Below are positions 41,673 to 50,900 of a DNA stretch of 64,000 nt, in pieces. The notes beneath the pieces were generated by a model. That model worked only from the letters and a program-made list of their open reading frames with translations. It had not been told where the DNA came from and ran no database searches. The position numbers and the translations under genes are program-made. The DNA is from Clostridia bacterium (GTDB lineage Bacteria; Bacillota; Clostridia; Christensenellales; Pumilibacteraceae): positions 1-64,000 of the forward strand of contig JAFVXY010000004.1 in assembly GCA_017500845.1 (NCBI GenBank), given 5' to 3'. Position 1 is the stretch's first letter. Each line of letters starts with the position of its first letter.

Positions 41673-42617
41673 TTACTCTTGCTGCAGCTTGTCGCTAAGC
41701 TTCATTTTTTTGACGGTAGGCAGAAGCAGCAAACAGAGGAAATAATTGATTGCGATTATTATTATCTGCGGTGAGCGAATGGTAAGTAGGTACGTCCAAA
41801 AGCTCATAGACGAGCCGTAGTTGTAGTACGAGAAAAGTGCATACGCTCCAATACCCATCGTACAGAAGATTAGCGACAGCACCATGCCCACAAGCAGGCT
41901 TATCCAGTCGGGCATCTTGCCCTTGAAAAGCTTGAAGATAAGAGCAGGGGCAAGCGGAAACAGCGCGTTGGATAGCGTTGTAAGCGGATTGATTGCGCCG
42001 CCCACCGCTACGGTAAGCTGACCCAAAATGTCGCTTATAAGCGCGGTTATCACGCCGCCAACGGGGCCGAGCACGAAGCCCGAAAGCACCCACGGCACGT
42101 AAACGAACGATAGGCGCATATTGGGGATAATCACGATAGACGAAATTGTGTTGCCAAGCATCTTAAACAGCACGCTTAGTGCAACAAACGTCGCAGTGTA
42201 CGTAAGGTATCTTGTCGTACGGCGGCTCGTGTGCTTAGAGCCCACGATATCAAGGCAGATCAGCAATATCGCCATAGCAGCAACGGTTGCTATATAGATA
42301 ATATTAGTTGCCTTGTTTGCCTCGGTCATAGTGACGATAAGGCGTAAAATCAAGGTGAGCGCAAAGCAGTTAGTCAGCACGTTAAGAATAATCTTTACCG
42401 CAAAGAGATTGTGCCTGAAAAACCAGATAGCTACAGCCGCTTCGGCAAGCATAAGCACGATTAAGGTGAACATAACGGCGACAGCGTTATCGTGAAAAAG
42501 AACAATGCAGACAGCTGCTGCATCTACAAAAAAAAGCGCCAAGGAAATCAAAATGATGAGCCTTTTGCGCTGATTGCAAGCTTTGGGAGTTGCAATTTCC
42601 TGTTGAGTGGTACTCAA
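41673..42617 (-). CDS. ECF transporter S-component (FolT-like) with extra N-terminal helices
   Basis: 314 residues. The C-terminal ~190 are a six-helix ECF substrate-binding protein of the folate-type subfamily: NMRLSFVYVPWVLSGFVLGP, GGVITALISDILGQL, and INPLTTLSNALFPLAPALIF. Before it sit about four additional hydrophobic helices (20-130), not usual for S-components. The start is TTG at 42617: GGAGGG lies 6 bases upstream of it, whereas the longer frame would put that ribosome binding site inside the protein. It probably docks with EcfA1A2T (7057-9615). The substrate, perhaps folate, is inferred. Confidence 0.85.
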   Translation of the reverse strand: MSTTQQEIATPKACNQRKRLIILISLALFFVDAAAVCIVLFHDNAVAVMFTLIVLMLAEAAVAIWFFRHNLFAVKIILNVLTNCFALTLILRLIVTMTEANKATNIIYIATVAAMAILLICLDIVGSKHTSRRTTRYLTYTATFVALSVLFKMLGNTISSIVIIPNMRLSFVYVPWVLSGFVLGPVGGVITALISDILGQLTVAVGGAINPLTTLSNALFPLAPALIFKLFKGKMPDWISLLVGMVLSLIFCTMGIGAYALFSYYNYGSSMSFWTYLLTIRSPQIIIIAINYFLCLLLLPTVKKMKLSDKLQQE

Positions 42618-42650
42618 TGTTGGGCCCTCCAAGTATTTTATTGTACAAAA

Positions 42651-42679
42651 AGTATATTCTCTTTTTTGCGTTTAGTCAA
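42651..42679 (-). promoter_or_regulatory. Promoter of the ECF S-component gene
   Basis: Minus strand TTGACT (42679-42674), 17 bp, TATACT (42656-42651), overlapping the last codons of the flippase gene. Confidence 0.8.
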
Positions 42680-44169
42680 GCATTATTGCCGCCTTTTTTC
42701 CTATTGCTCAAAAAATATTCTATTTTCAGCGTGCCGAACAAAAAGCAGCCTATGACGATAAAAGCTGTTCCTACCGACGCGCTGATTGCAAGACGGAAAA
42801 AGGTAGATAAGGCGATAATATTATACAGCCACTTGGTAACAAAGTAGGCAGGGATAATTAGAGCTACCGTTTTGATAAGGGTAACGATAAAGTCGAGGCG
42901 GAATTTTACCTCTTTTCGCATTGCTATTATATTAAGGATAGAGGACAGCGTAAAGCTTATTCCCATGCCGACGGTAAGCATTTCGATGGTAAAGCTACCG
43001 CCCATAATAAAGATAAAGCCAAACATGACCGCCGACCCGATTACGTAAAAGAGTAGAGCCTTAAGCTCCAGCTCGAGCGAGTTCATCATGGACGAGGTAA
43101 TGTTTTCCAGCGCGATGGGAATCATAAGCCAAGCCGAAAAGGCAAGAAATGCTCCTGCGTCCGCGTTCGCGTACAAAAAAGACCCAACGCTTTCGCCAAG
43201 CGCGGCAAATGCGGGCACGAATATTCCGCCGATTACTATTGCGGTCCCTATAGTGCGCTCAATTTGCATTTTGACACTTTTTTCGTTCTTGCTTGCAATC
43301 GCGCGAGAAAGCGAGGGGATCATAACGAACGCCATCGAGCCAACGAAGGTAAGCGGAATATAAAGCAGCGGCAACGCCATGCCCACGCTGTAGCCGTATA
43401 CGTACATCGCCTCATCGCTACTATGCCCAATGCGCATAAGAATAAACGGAACGGCAATACTTGTAAGCGATGCAATTACACTGCTTGCCGCTCGGCTGAG
43501 CGTTATGGGCGTACTGCTTTTTAGCAGTGGCTTTATTTCGCCGTTTGTTTTACTCAGCTTGCCGCCGCTACGGAAGTAGGCTATGGCGCACGCCGCCGCA
43601 CTTATAAGGCAGGCAACGGACATAGAAAGCGCGGTTGCCGTCAGCCTTTCAAAGCCGATAGCAAACAGCACTACGCACGCAATGATGCGAAAAACCTGCT
43701 CGATAAGCTCAAGGACGCTAACAAGGGTGTACTTTTGTCTGCCCCAAAGGTTGCCGCGAAAGGACGAGTAAACGGACGAAAAAAGCAGGGCAGGCAGCAT
43801 ATACAGCACAAGCGTCATGCTGGTAGAATTGGCAAACGTATCTGCAATTATGTTACGAAACGCCACGGTAAGCGCGATAATCGCCGCCGAGGCAATAATG
43901 CTGATTATAAGCGAAGCGGTGGAGATGGCGTACTCCTCGCACAGTGCGTTTTCGGCTCGGCATTTTGCGGTGCGTTTGGCTGTTACAAGTGGCAAGCCGC
44001 TTGTGATTGCGGTAAGCAACACCATAAAAAAGGAAAATGCCACCTGGTATATACCAAGCGCCGTTGCGCCCAGCTGGCCCGCAAGGTAGATTTTGAATGC
44101 AAATCCAAGTAGGCGCTCGATAAACGAAAACGCCGACAATGTAAATATAGAACGAACTATCGGTTTCAT
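42676..44169 (-). CDS. SpoVB/MurJ-like MOP-superfamily flippase
   Basis: 497 residues with about 14 membrane helices. It begins SIFTLSAFSFIERLLGFAFKIYLA and has GAT-ALGIYQVAFSFF next, the pattern of SpoVB-type polysaccharide/lipid II flippases. YSSFRGNLWGRQKY and PLTFVGSMAFVMIPSLSRA also match. It may flip lipid-linked precursors for the cell wall or spore cortex; the exact substrate is not visible. There is no ribosome binding site before ATG 44169; an AT-rich promoter-like stretch directly precedes it. Confidence 0.9.
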   Translation of the reverse strand: MKPIVRSIFTLSAFSFIERLLGFAFKIYLAGQLGATALGIYQVAFSFFMVLLTAITSGLPLVTAKRTAKCRAENALCEEYAISTASLIISIIASAAIIALTVAFRNIIADTFANSTSMTLVLYMLPALLFSSVYSSFRGNLWGRQKYTLVSVLELIEQVFRIIACVVLFAIGFERLTATALSMSVACLISAAACAIAYFRSGGKLSKTNGEIKPLLKSSTPITLSRAASSVIASLTSIAVPFILMRIGHSSDEAMYVYGYSVGMALPLLYIPLTFVGSMAFVMIPSLSRAIASKNEKSVKMQIERTIGTAIVIGGIFVPAFAALGESVGSFLYANADAGAFLAFSAWLMIPIALENITSSMMNSLELELKALLFYVIGSAVMFGFIFIMGGSFTIEMLTVGMGISFTLSSILNIIAMRKEVKFRLDFIVTLIKTVALIIPAYFVTKWLYNIIALSTFFRLAISASVGTAFIVIGCFLFGTLKIEYFLSNRKKGGNNA

Positions 44170-44206
44170 TATATATTTATTCTATTTACACCGCTTTAAT
44201 AAAAGA

Positions 44207-44400
44207 ACAATCGAAGATTGATTTTGGGCGCAGGCATAGCCTGTTTTTGGGCGCGACATAAGCTTATTGCGCTAAACTAACCAATTCCGCGCTGCAAAAA
44301 GCACAGCTTGGTCTTGGGCGGAAGCATAGCTTCTTTTTGGGCAAAATCAAAGATTTGTTTTGGGCGCAACGTGCATTGTCTGCTAAATATACTACCGTTG
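44207..44400. repeat. Diverged copies of the GGGCGC repeat family
   Basis: TTTTGGGCGC or close variants recur at about 44222, 44245, 44314, 44336 and 44361, together with CCAATTCCGCGCTGCAA. The spacing is irregular, unlike the clean 65-bp array at 37141. Confidence 0.75.
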
Positions 44401-44434
44401 CGCAAAAACTTATAAAAATGTAGCCTTATAGTGG

Positions 44435-44590
44435 CTCCCTTGTGTAAAGGGAGCTGTTGAGCGTATGCGAAACTGAGGGATTGTCTTGTCTATACAAAAA
44501 CACAAAAAGCAGTGGAGAAAAACCCCAGCGTATAACAATCCCTCCGTCACTCACTGCGTTCGTGCCACCTCCCTTTACACAAGAGGAGGC
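44435..44590. mobile_element. MITE-like palindromic element
   Basis: 15-bp terminal inverted repeats CTTGTGTAAAGGGAG (44439-44453) / CTCCCTTTACACAAG (44569-44583) and an inner pair GAGGGATTGT (44475) / ACAATCCCTC (44535). The right half CCGTCACTCACTGCGTTCGT is typical of a repeat common in gut Firmicutes. It carries no transposase. Confidence 0.8.
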
Positions 44591-44599
44591 TTTTTTGCG

Positions 44600-44760
44600 C
44601 GGTGTGTTGCCCCCCACTAGATCCTTCGCTTCGCTCTAGGATGACAGTGGGGGCGCGGCACAGCCGAGATTGCTTCGCTTCGCGTGGGGGGTGACATCAG
44701 AAAAAAGCATTGGTTTTAAGATTGCCGCGCTTCGCTCGCAATGACAGATAGAACAAACTT
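44600..44760. repeat. GATNNCTTCGCTTCGCTC-type hairpin repeats
   Basis: Three related units: CTAGATCCTTCGCTTCGCTC plus TAGGATGACA at about 44616, GAGATTGCTTCGCTTCGCGT at about 44666, and GATTGCCGCGCTTCGCTCGC plus AATGACA at about 44721. Each holds a small stem around TTCG. Nothing codes here. Confidence 0.75.
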
Positions 44761-44813
44761 GCGCAAAAAACAATTAACAACCTATCCTTATAGCAAACAA
44801 TGGAATTTGGGGA

Positions 44814-44847
44814 TAAAAAAACAACCCACTTTATAGTGAGTTGTTTT
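44814..44847 (-). terminator. Terminator of the first LRR lipoprotein gene
   Basis: AAAAAACAAC-c-CACT / AGTG-a-GTTGTTTTT stem with a TTAT loop. Confidence 0.88.
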
Positions 44848-44864
44848 TGTTGGATTTAAGTGTC

Positions 44865-47618
44865 CTATCCTTCGTACGGGGGAACTGCGACATCGCCGTC
44901 GCTGCAATGAACGGTACATTCGCCGTTACCCAATGCGTTGTTCCAGCCCGTTCCCTTTTGAATAGCATTCCATTCCGCTTTGGTGCCCTCGTAGTAAATA
45001 TGCTTAAGAGGTACGCAACCTGCGAAGCAGCCGTAGCCAAGAGAGGTTACCGACTTGGGGATATGGAGCGAGGTAAACGACGGATCCTGTCTGCCGTAGA
45101 AGGCAACGCCTGCAATCTCGGTAACGGTGCCGTCGGTGGGGATTACTGCTTGAGTTCCGCCCAACACGAGCTTGCCTGTTCCGATTTCGATCAAGCAGTT
45201 GTTTTCGCTGTAGAAGTACGGGCTTTCCTCAGAAACCATAACTCTTTGGAGCAAGTACATATAACCAATTCTTATGTCAAGGTACAAGCCGATATCGTTA
45301 ATATGGCTCAAGCTCTTGCCGATGTAAAGCTCGCTGAACATAGTATATTCAAATGCCGCAAAACCAACGTGCGTTACCTTGTGGGGAAGGATGAGCGAGC
45401 CCTCAAGGTTGGTGCAGTAGTTGAACGCTTTCGTGCCGATATACTCAAGAGCAGAGGGGAAGGAAACGGTGGTGATGTGCGAGCCGAGGAAGGCACTATC
45501 CTCGATACGTCTAAGCGCAGTGGGGAAAACTATTGTGCCCGAGCCCTCGTCAAGTCCGTGAGTACGCTCGAATGCGCTGGCACCGATACGGGAGATGCTG
45601 TTAGCAAGGGTTACCGTATGAAGGTTTGCCGCACCGTAGAACGAGCCTGCGGGGAGATAGTCGCCGCTGGTAACGTTGGCGGTTTTGAGCGAGTCAAGCG
45701 GGTTTAAGGTGTATCTGCTGTCCGAGGTGGGAAGACCGTTGTAAGCGTTTACGAATGCAACCAATGCGCAAGCGGGAACCGAGATAGAGGTAGGAGCGCA
45801 ACCGGTGAATGCATTCTTAGAAACAGCTCTTACGCTGTCGGGAAGAGTGATGTTCATAAGCTGAGTGCACTCATAGAAGGTGCCGGCGCCGATAGCGCTG
45901 ATGCCGTCGTGGATTTCGATGTTGAGAAGGTTGGGGTTGTTGTTGAATGCGCCGCCTGCAATAACCTTAACGTCCCTGCTAAGGGAATAGGTGCCTGCCG
46001 CATTGTTTGCTTTTACCAAAATATGGCGGGGATTTTGTGCGTTGCCAAGGTAGTAGTTGGTGCCCTCTTTGTTGCAAAGACGGGTAAGGTCGTCAAACGC
46101 ACCATTGCCTGCCGAGGTTACGCTATCGGGGATGCTAAGCGAAGAAAGTGCGGTGCAGCCTGCAAATGCGCTACCTGCAATAGCAACGGTGTTTTCGTTG
46201 ATAATGATCTGCGAAGCGGAGGTGTCCGTTGCGCTTACGAAGATAACGTGCGGGTTTTCTTCGTTACCGATGTACTTGCCGCCGTTTTCGGTGGTGAAGT
46301 TAAGGCTGGAGCAGCCGGTGAAAGCAAGCTTGCCAACCAAAGCGATATCGCTGTTTACCGTAATGGTTTCGATGTTAGCACAAGCACCGAACGTTCCGTC
46401 TGCAAACTGAAGCGCATCGGTAACGTGTACGGTCTTAAGGGTTGCGGGAACGCTGGCGTTAATGGTTGCTGCGTTTTCGGTGCCCGTAAACGTCTCTGCA
46501 AAGTACAAGCCAAGATAGTAGGTGTCGTATCTATCCAAGCCAATGAACGGGGTGGAAAGATATTCCATTCTTTCGCAACCTGCAAGCAAGCACTGTCCAA
46601 GGTCTTGCACGCTGTTGGGGATGGTAAGAGAGGTGAGAGATTCGCACTCACTGAATGCAGCGTAGCCGATGGAGAGAAGACCTTCGCTAAGGGTAAGGTC
46701 GGTAAGAGCGATGTTGCCGTAGAACGCACCCATAGCAATCAATTCTACGCTTGCGGGAAGGTGAACGTTGTTAAGGCTGTTGCACTCGTAGAATGCAGAC
46801 TGACCGATTTCGGTAAGGCCGGTTGCAACCTCGAAGTTTACCGATTGAAGGTAAGCGCAGTAGTTGAACGCGAACGATTCGATTCTTTTAAGTCCGCTGC
46901 CAAGGGTAACAGATCTAAGCGAGGATCTTGCCGCCCCCGAATCATCGGTGCATTGGAATGCGTACATACCGATTTTGGTGATGTTGTCCGAAAGAACTAT
47001 GTCGGTAAGAGAGTAGCAATCCGAGAATGCGTACTGACCGATAGAGGTAATCTTTCTTCCGTTTGCTTCTTCGGGAATGGTAAGAGTGGTGATAGAGGTG
47101 TCATCTACGCCTGCAACCTCGTACGTGCCGCCTGCAATCATGGTAAGAAGAAGATTCTCGTAGGTGATGTGCTTAGCGGTAGTGTCGGGAGCGGTGATGT
47201 CGTGGGTGCGGTCTGTAGTCCACTCGATTTCCAGCGGCAAGCCTGCGCCCTCTACATAGCCACAGATTGTGCACGAGCCGTTTGCGCCGTAGGTGTGATC
47301 AGCAAGATCGGTATATTCGTCGGTATGCTCGCAGGTAGCCTCTCTCCAGTGCTGCGTTTCACTGTATTGCCAGTGAAGGTCGTAGGTGTGGTAGTGCTTA
47401 ACGTAATCACAGTACATGCAAGAGCCGGATGCCTTAAGCCTGTGCTCTGCTTTGTCTTTGGTCAAGTCGGTGTGCTCGCAGGTAGCGGCATGCCAGTGAT
47501 GGGTGTCATCGTACGACCATTCTTTGCTGAAGGTGTGCTCGCAGTCGTCGCAGCCCACAAGACCAATACAAAGCAAAACGAGAATGCCGATAATGCTTAT
47601 AAGAGTCCTTTTTTTCAT
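44865..47618 (-). CDS. BspA-type leucine-rich-repeat lipoprotein
   Basis: 917 residues. A signal peptide with lipobox LVGC (Cys23) anchors it outside the membrane. Residues ~24-145 hold Cys/His-rich units of the type HHWHAATCEHT and GSCTICGYV, spaced like zinc-binding knuckles. From ~185 on, it is a ladder of LRR_5 (Treponema/BspA) repeats such as LTIPEEANGRKITSIGQYAF and DIVLSDNITKIGMYAF. It ends with a WNAIQKGTGWNNALG-type cap. BspA-like proteins bind host or bacterial surfaces; the ligand is unknown. The start at 47618 has AAGGAG; an in-frame ATG 120 bases upstream lies near the promoter. Confidence 0.92.
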   Translation of the reverse strand: MKKRTLISIIGILVLLCIGLVGCDDCEHTFSKEWSYDDTHHWHAATCEHTDLTKDKAEHRLKASGSCMYCDYVKHYHTYDLHWQYSETQHWREATCEHTDEYTDLADHTYGANGSCTICGYVEGAGLPLEIEWTTDRTHDITAPDTTAKHITYENLLLTMIAGGTYEVAGVDDTSITTLTIPEEANGRKITSIGQYAFSDCYSLTDIVLSDNITKIGMYAFQCTDDSGAARSSLRSVTLGSGLKRIESFAFNYCAYLQSVNFEVATGLTEIGQSAFYECNSLNNVHLPASVELIAMGAFYGNIALTDLTLSEGLLSIGYAAFSECESLTSLTIPNSVQDLGQCLLAGCERMEYLSTPFIGLDRYDTYYLGLYFAETFTGTENAATINASVPATLKTVHVTDALQFADGTFGACANIETITVNSDIALVGKLAFTGCSSLNFTTENGGKYIGNEENPHVIFVSATDTSASQIIINENTVAIAGSAFAGCTALSSLSIPDSVTSAGNGAFDDLTRLCNKEGTNYYLGNAQNPRHILVKANNAAGTYSLSRDVKVIAGGAFNNNPNLLNIEIHDGISAIGAGTFYECTQLMNITLPDSVRAVSKNAFTGCAPTSISVPACALVAFVNAYNGLPTSDSRYTLNPLDSLKTANVTSGDYLPAGSFYGAANLHTVTLANSISRIGASAFERTHGLDEGSGTIVFPTALRRIEDSAFLGSHITTVSFPSALEYIGTKAFNYCTNLEGSLILPHKVTHVGFAAFEYTMFSELYIGKSLSHINDIGLYLDIRIGYMYLLQRVMVSEESPYFYSENNCLIEIGTGKLVLGGTQAVIPTDGTVTEIAGVAFYGRQDPSFTSLHIPKSVTSLGYGCFAGCVPLKHIYYEGTKAEWNAIQKGTGWNNALGNGECTVHCSDGDVAVPPYEG

Positions 47619-47709
47619 AGTTTTCTCCTTGTGGATTTGTCGCTTTGTGCACTCTGCGTGAATAGTCATCAGCAGGTGTACACAAAATACGACAATATAT
47701 AGTAGATAC

Positions 47710-47738
47710 ATTATATATACGCGCGCGGCTTTTGTCAA
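47710..47738 (-). promoter_or_regulatory. Consensus promoter of the first LRR lipoprotein
   Basis: Minus strand TTGACA (47738-47733), 17 bp, TATAAT (47715-47710). Together with the plus-strand promoter at 47854 this explains the 345-bp divergent gap. Confidence 0.88.
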
Positions 47739-47853
47739 GCCTTATGTGTATAAAGCAATGTGAAAATTTTTTTATAGCCGTTTTTTGTGAAATTTTTGTA
47801 AGATAAAAGCGTGCGAAAATGTGATAGAATGATAAAATTTGTGACCGTTATGC

Positions 47854-47883
47854 TTGACACGGTTGCGGCTTGTGTGCTATACT
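47854..47883 (+). promoter_or_regulatory. Promoter of the second LRR lipoprotein
   Basis: TTGACA (47854-47859), 18 bp, TATACT (47878-47883). The roughly 75-nt leader ends in AAGGAGG before ATG 47964. Confidence 0.82.
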
Positions 47884-47963
47884 GCTAAAAGGTCTTATTA
47901 TACTGTTAATAGGCTTTGTAGTAAGATACGCAAAAAAAATTTTTTATATATTAAGGAGGCATC

Positions 47964-50900
47964 ATGAAGTCAAGAAAATTATTTTTGGCAATGATAATCG
48001 CCGTGATTGTGTCCATTGGACTGATGATTACGGCTTGTCCGACGCCTGACGACGATGGTCCAAAGGAGGAAGGCCCCGAAACCGGTATTTATTATTGCGA
48101 TACCGCTACCGGCGAGAGTCTTCTTACCTTAAACAGCGGTGATAAGTTCACGCTTATTATAGGCAGTCAAAGTAAGTCCGGTACGTACGCGCTCGAAGAG
48201 GCAGCAGACGGCTACAACGTTACTTTTACCTTTAATAACACCGAGGACGGCACCTTGTCGGGTCAGATGGTTGGCGAAGCAATCGGCTTTACGTACAACG
48301 GCTCGCGTATGATATTCCGCAAAAGAGTATCGTTTGCAGTAAGCTTTGATTCGCAGGGAGGCAGCGAGGTACAAAGCGTATCCGTTCAAAACGGCCGCAC
48401 GCTTTCTAAGCCCGCAGACCCCACTAAGGAGGGCAACTTGTTCTACGGCTGGTACAAAGACGCCGCAGGCACCACCCCGTATAATTTTGGGGTAGAGATG
48501 GTTACCGCTGCAACCACCCTTTATGCAAAGTGGATTCCCGTAGAAATCGGTGTACAAAACTTTACCGTTGATTTCGTGCTTGGCTACGATGGTGCCGAGT
48601 CTATGGAAACGGCTACTACGGTCAACGGAAAGCTTTACAACGTACCTACCCCCGAAAGAGATGGCTATATCTTTGGCGGTTGGTGGATTAGCGACAGCGA
48701 CGACGGCGATAAGCTTACTCGTGTTTACAGCGAGAACACCGTGTTCGTAGAGGATACCACGCTTTACGCTGTTTGGAATGAGTCCACCAATCAGATTATG
48801 CCGTCCGTTACGGCTGAGGCTATCGAGTGGCAGGGTCTTTCGGGCGTAAACGACTACATCGTTAAGATTTTCGACGCAGAGGGCGTCGAGGTTCATTCCA
48901 GCAACGCCAGTGATACGAGCTACGACCCCGAGTGGGAAACCTTAGAGGGCGGCGAGTACAAGATTGTTGTAAGCGCAGGTAACAACGTTGGTCATACCAG
49001 ATATTTCAACAACAAGACGCTTAACAAGGCTTCTAAGTTTACGGTTGTAGGCAACATTTTGGTGTTTGGCGCAGTACAAAACGCAGAGGAATACTTTATT
49101 ACCATAGATTGCGGCAACGAGTACCACAATCACACCTTGCTTTCCAACGGCAAGTCCACGAGCTATAACTTCTCGTCTTGTCCCGTAAAAGCAGGTGGCG
49201 TAATTGAGTTTACCGTACACGCAAGAGCAACCGGTTACGTTGATTCGGTATCGAGAACATACATGCTCGACCGTTCGCTTGACCAGATTTCGGGCGTAGT
49301 AAACAACGCCGGCACCGAAACCGTTAGCTGGGATCGCGTAGAAAACGCAAGCTCGTACGAGGTTCTTATTTGGCTCAACGAGTCTACCGTTTATACCTAC
49401 AACGTAGGCAATGCGGCTTCCTTCTGCTACAAGCACCTTAACGCAGGCAGCGCAACCATTTCGGTTCGCCCCATCAGCGAAGGCTATTATTCGCCCGAGG
49501 CAGTGGGCATCACCATCGAGAAGCAGACGCTTGCTACTCCGACCGGTCTTAAGATCGTAGGTAACACCGTAAGCTGGAACGCGGTTGAAGGCGCAAACGG
49601 ATACGAGCTTATCGTAGACGGACAGGTGGTTAGCGCAAGCGGCACCTCGCACGATATCTCCGAGCAGCTTGCAGGCATCAACGAATATGCAGACTTTACC
49701 ATCACCGTAGCGGCTAAGGGCGCACACAACTCGCTTCATAGCGACGTGCTCAACGTAAACAACGGTCAGATGCACAACGTTATCAGATATTACGGCAACA
49801 CCGTATCGTGGAAGAGCGTTGTAGGCGCTCAGCGCTTTGAGGTTTTGGTAAACGGCGAGGTTGCTGTTGAAAACACCACCGAGGCTAGCGCAACCGTTCG
49901 TCTTACCAGAGCAGGCTACAACACCATTACCGTAAACTGCTACTTTAACGATTATGACGAGCCCGAATCTGTAGAAATGGAGGTATACGCTTATACCGTA
50001 GCGTTTAACCATGCCGGTGAAACCACCGAGGTTTACGTTGCAGTAGGCGACACCATCGAGTATCCCACCGAGGAGCCTACGATGGGCGGATTTACCTTCG
50101 AGGGCTGGTACGATGTAATCGGCGGTGCTGAGTCCAACGGTAAAAAGATGGAGGAAACCGTTCTTACCGAGGGTAAGGATATTATCCTTTATTCTTATAT
50201 GATTCCCCAAAACGTTCAGGTAACCCTTGTTTATCCCGACGATGAGGCAACGGCTGATTCCGCTACCTCTGCCGTGGTTGTTTTCGGACAGACATACACC
50301 TTGCCTGTGCCGACCAATAAGGACGCTACCAAGGTTTTTATCGCATGGGTAACTGAGAACGGTGAACGCTCCTCCGCAGTTACCGACGCATACGGAGTAA
50401 GCAGTGAAATCTGGAACAGAAGTGAGGTTGACGAGGATGGTGAGATTAAGCTTTATCCTTTCTGGACGACCGCACTCAGCTTCAGTGAAACGGGCAATAC
50501 ATATTCCGTGAGCAAAAAGAGTGGTATTCAAAAGGTGGATAAGCTAACTATTCCCGGTACCTACAACGGCAAGTTTGTTACTACGATAAGTGACTTTAGC
50601 AACTGCCCGTATCTTACCGAGCTTAATATCCCCAACACAATCAGCGTAATAAACACCTCTGCTTTTCAGGGCTGTCCCTCGCTTTCGTCTATCAACGTTT
50701 ATCACGTAAGCGGCGGCAGACCGGGTGGATTTTCTTCGGTAAACGGTACTCTTATTCAAACGCTCGAAACGGGCGAGAGAGAAATTGCCTTTATCGCAGA
50801 GGGTACCAAGGGTGCGTTTGCGATCCCCGGCTTTATTACGTCGGTAACGGACGTTTTCGCGGGCTCTAACATTACTCAGGTAACTATCCCCGCAAACGTT

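Noticed and set aside
45909..47702. 597-codon plus-strand frame opposite the LRR lipoprotein
   Set aside because: Antisense shadow of the LRR gene; no ribosome binding site, no recognisable domain.
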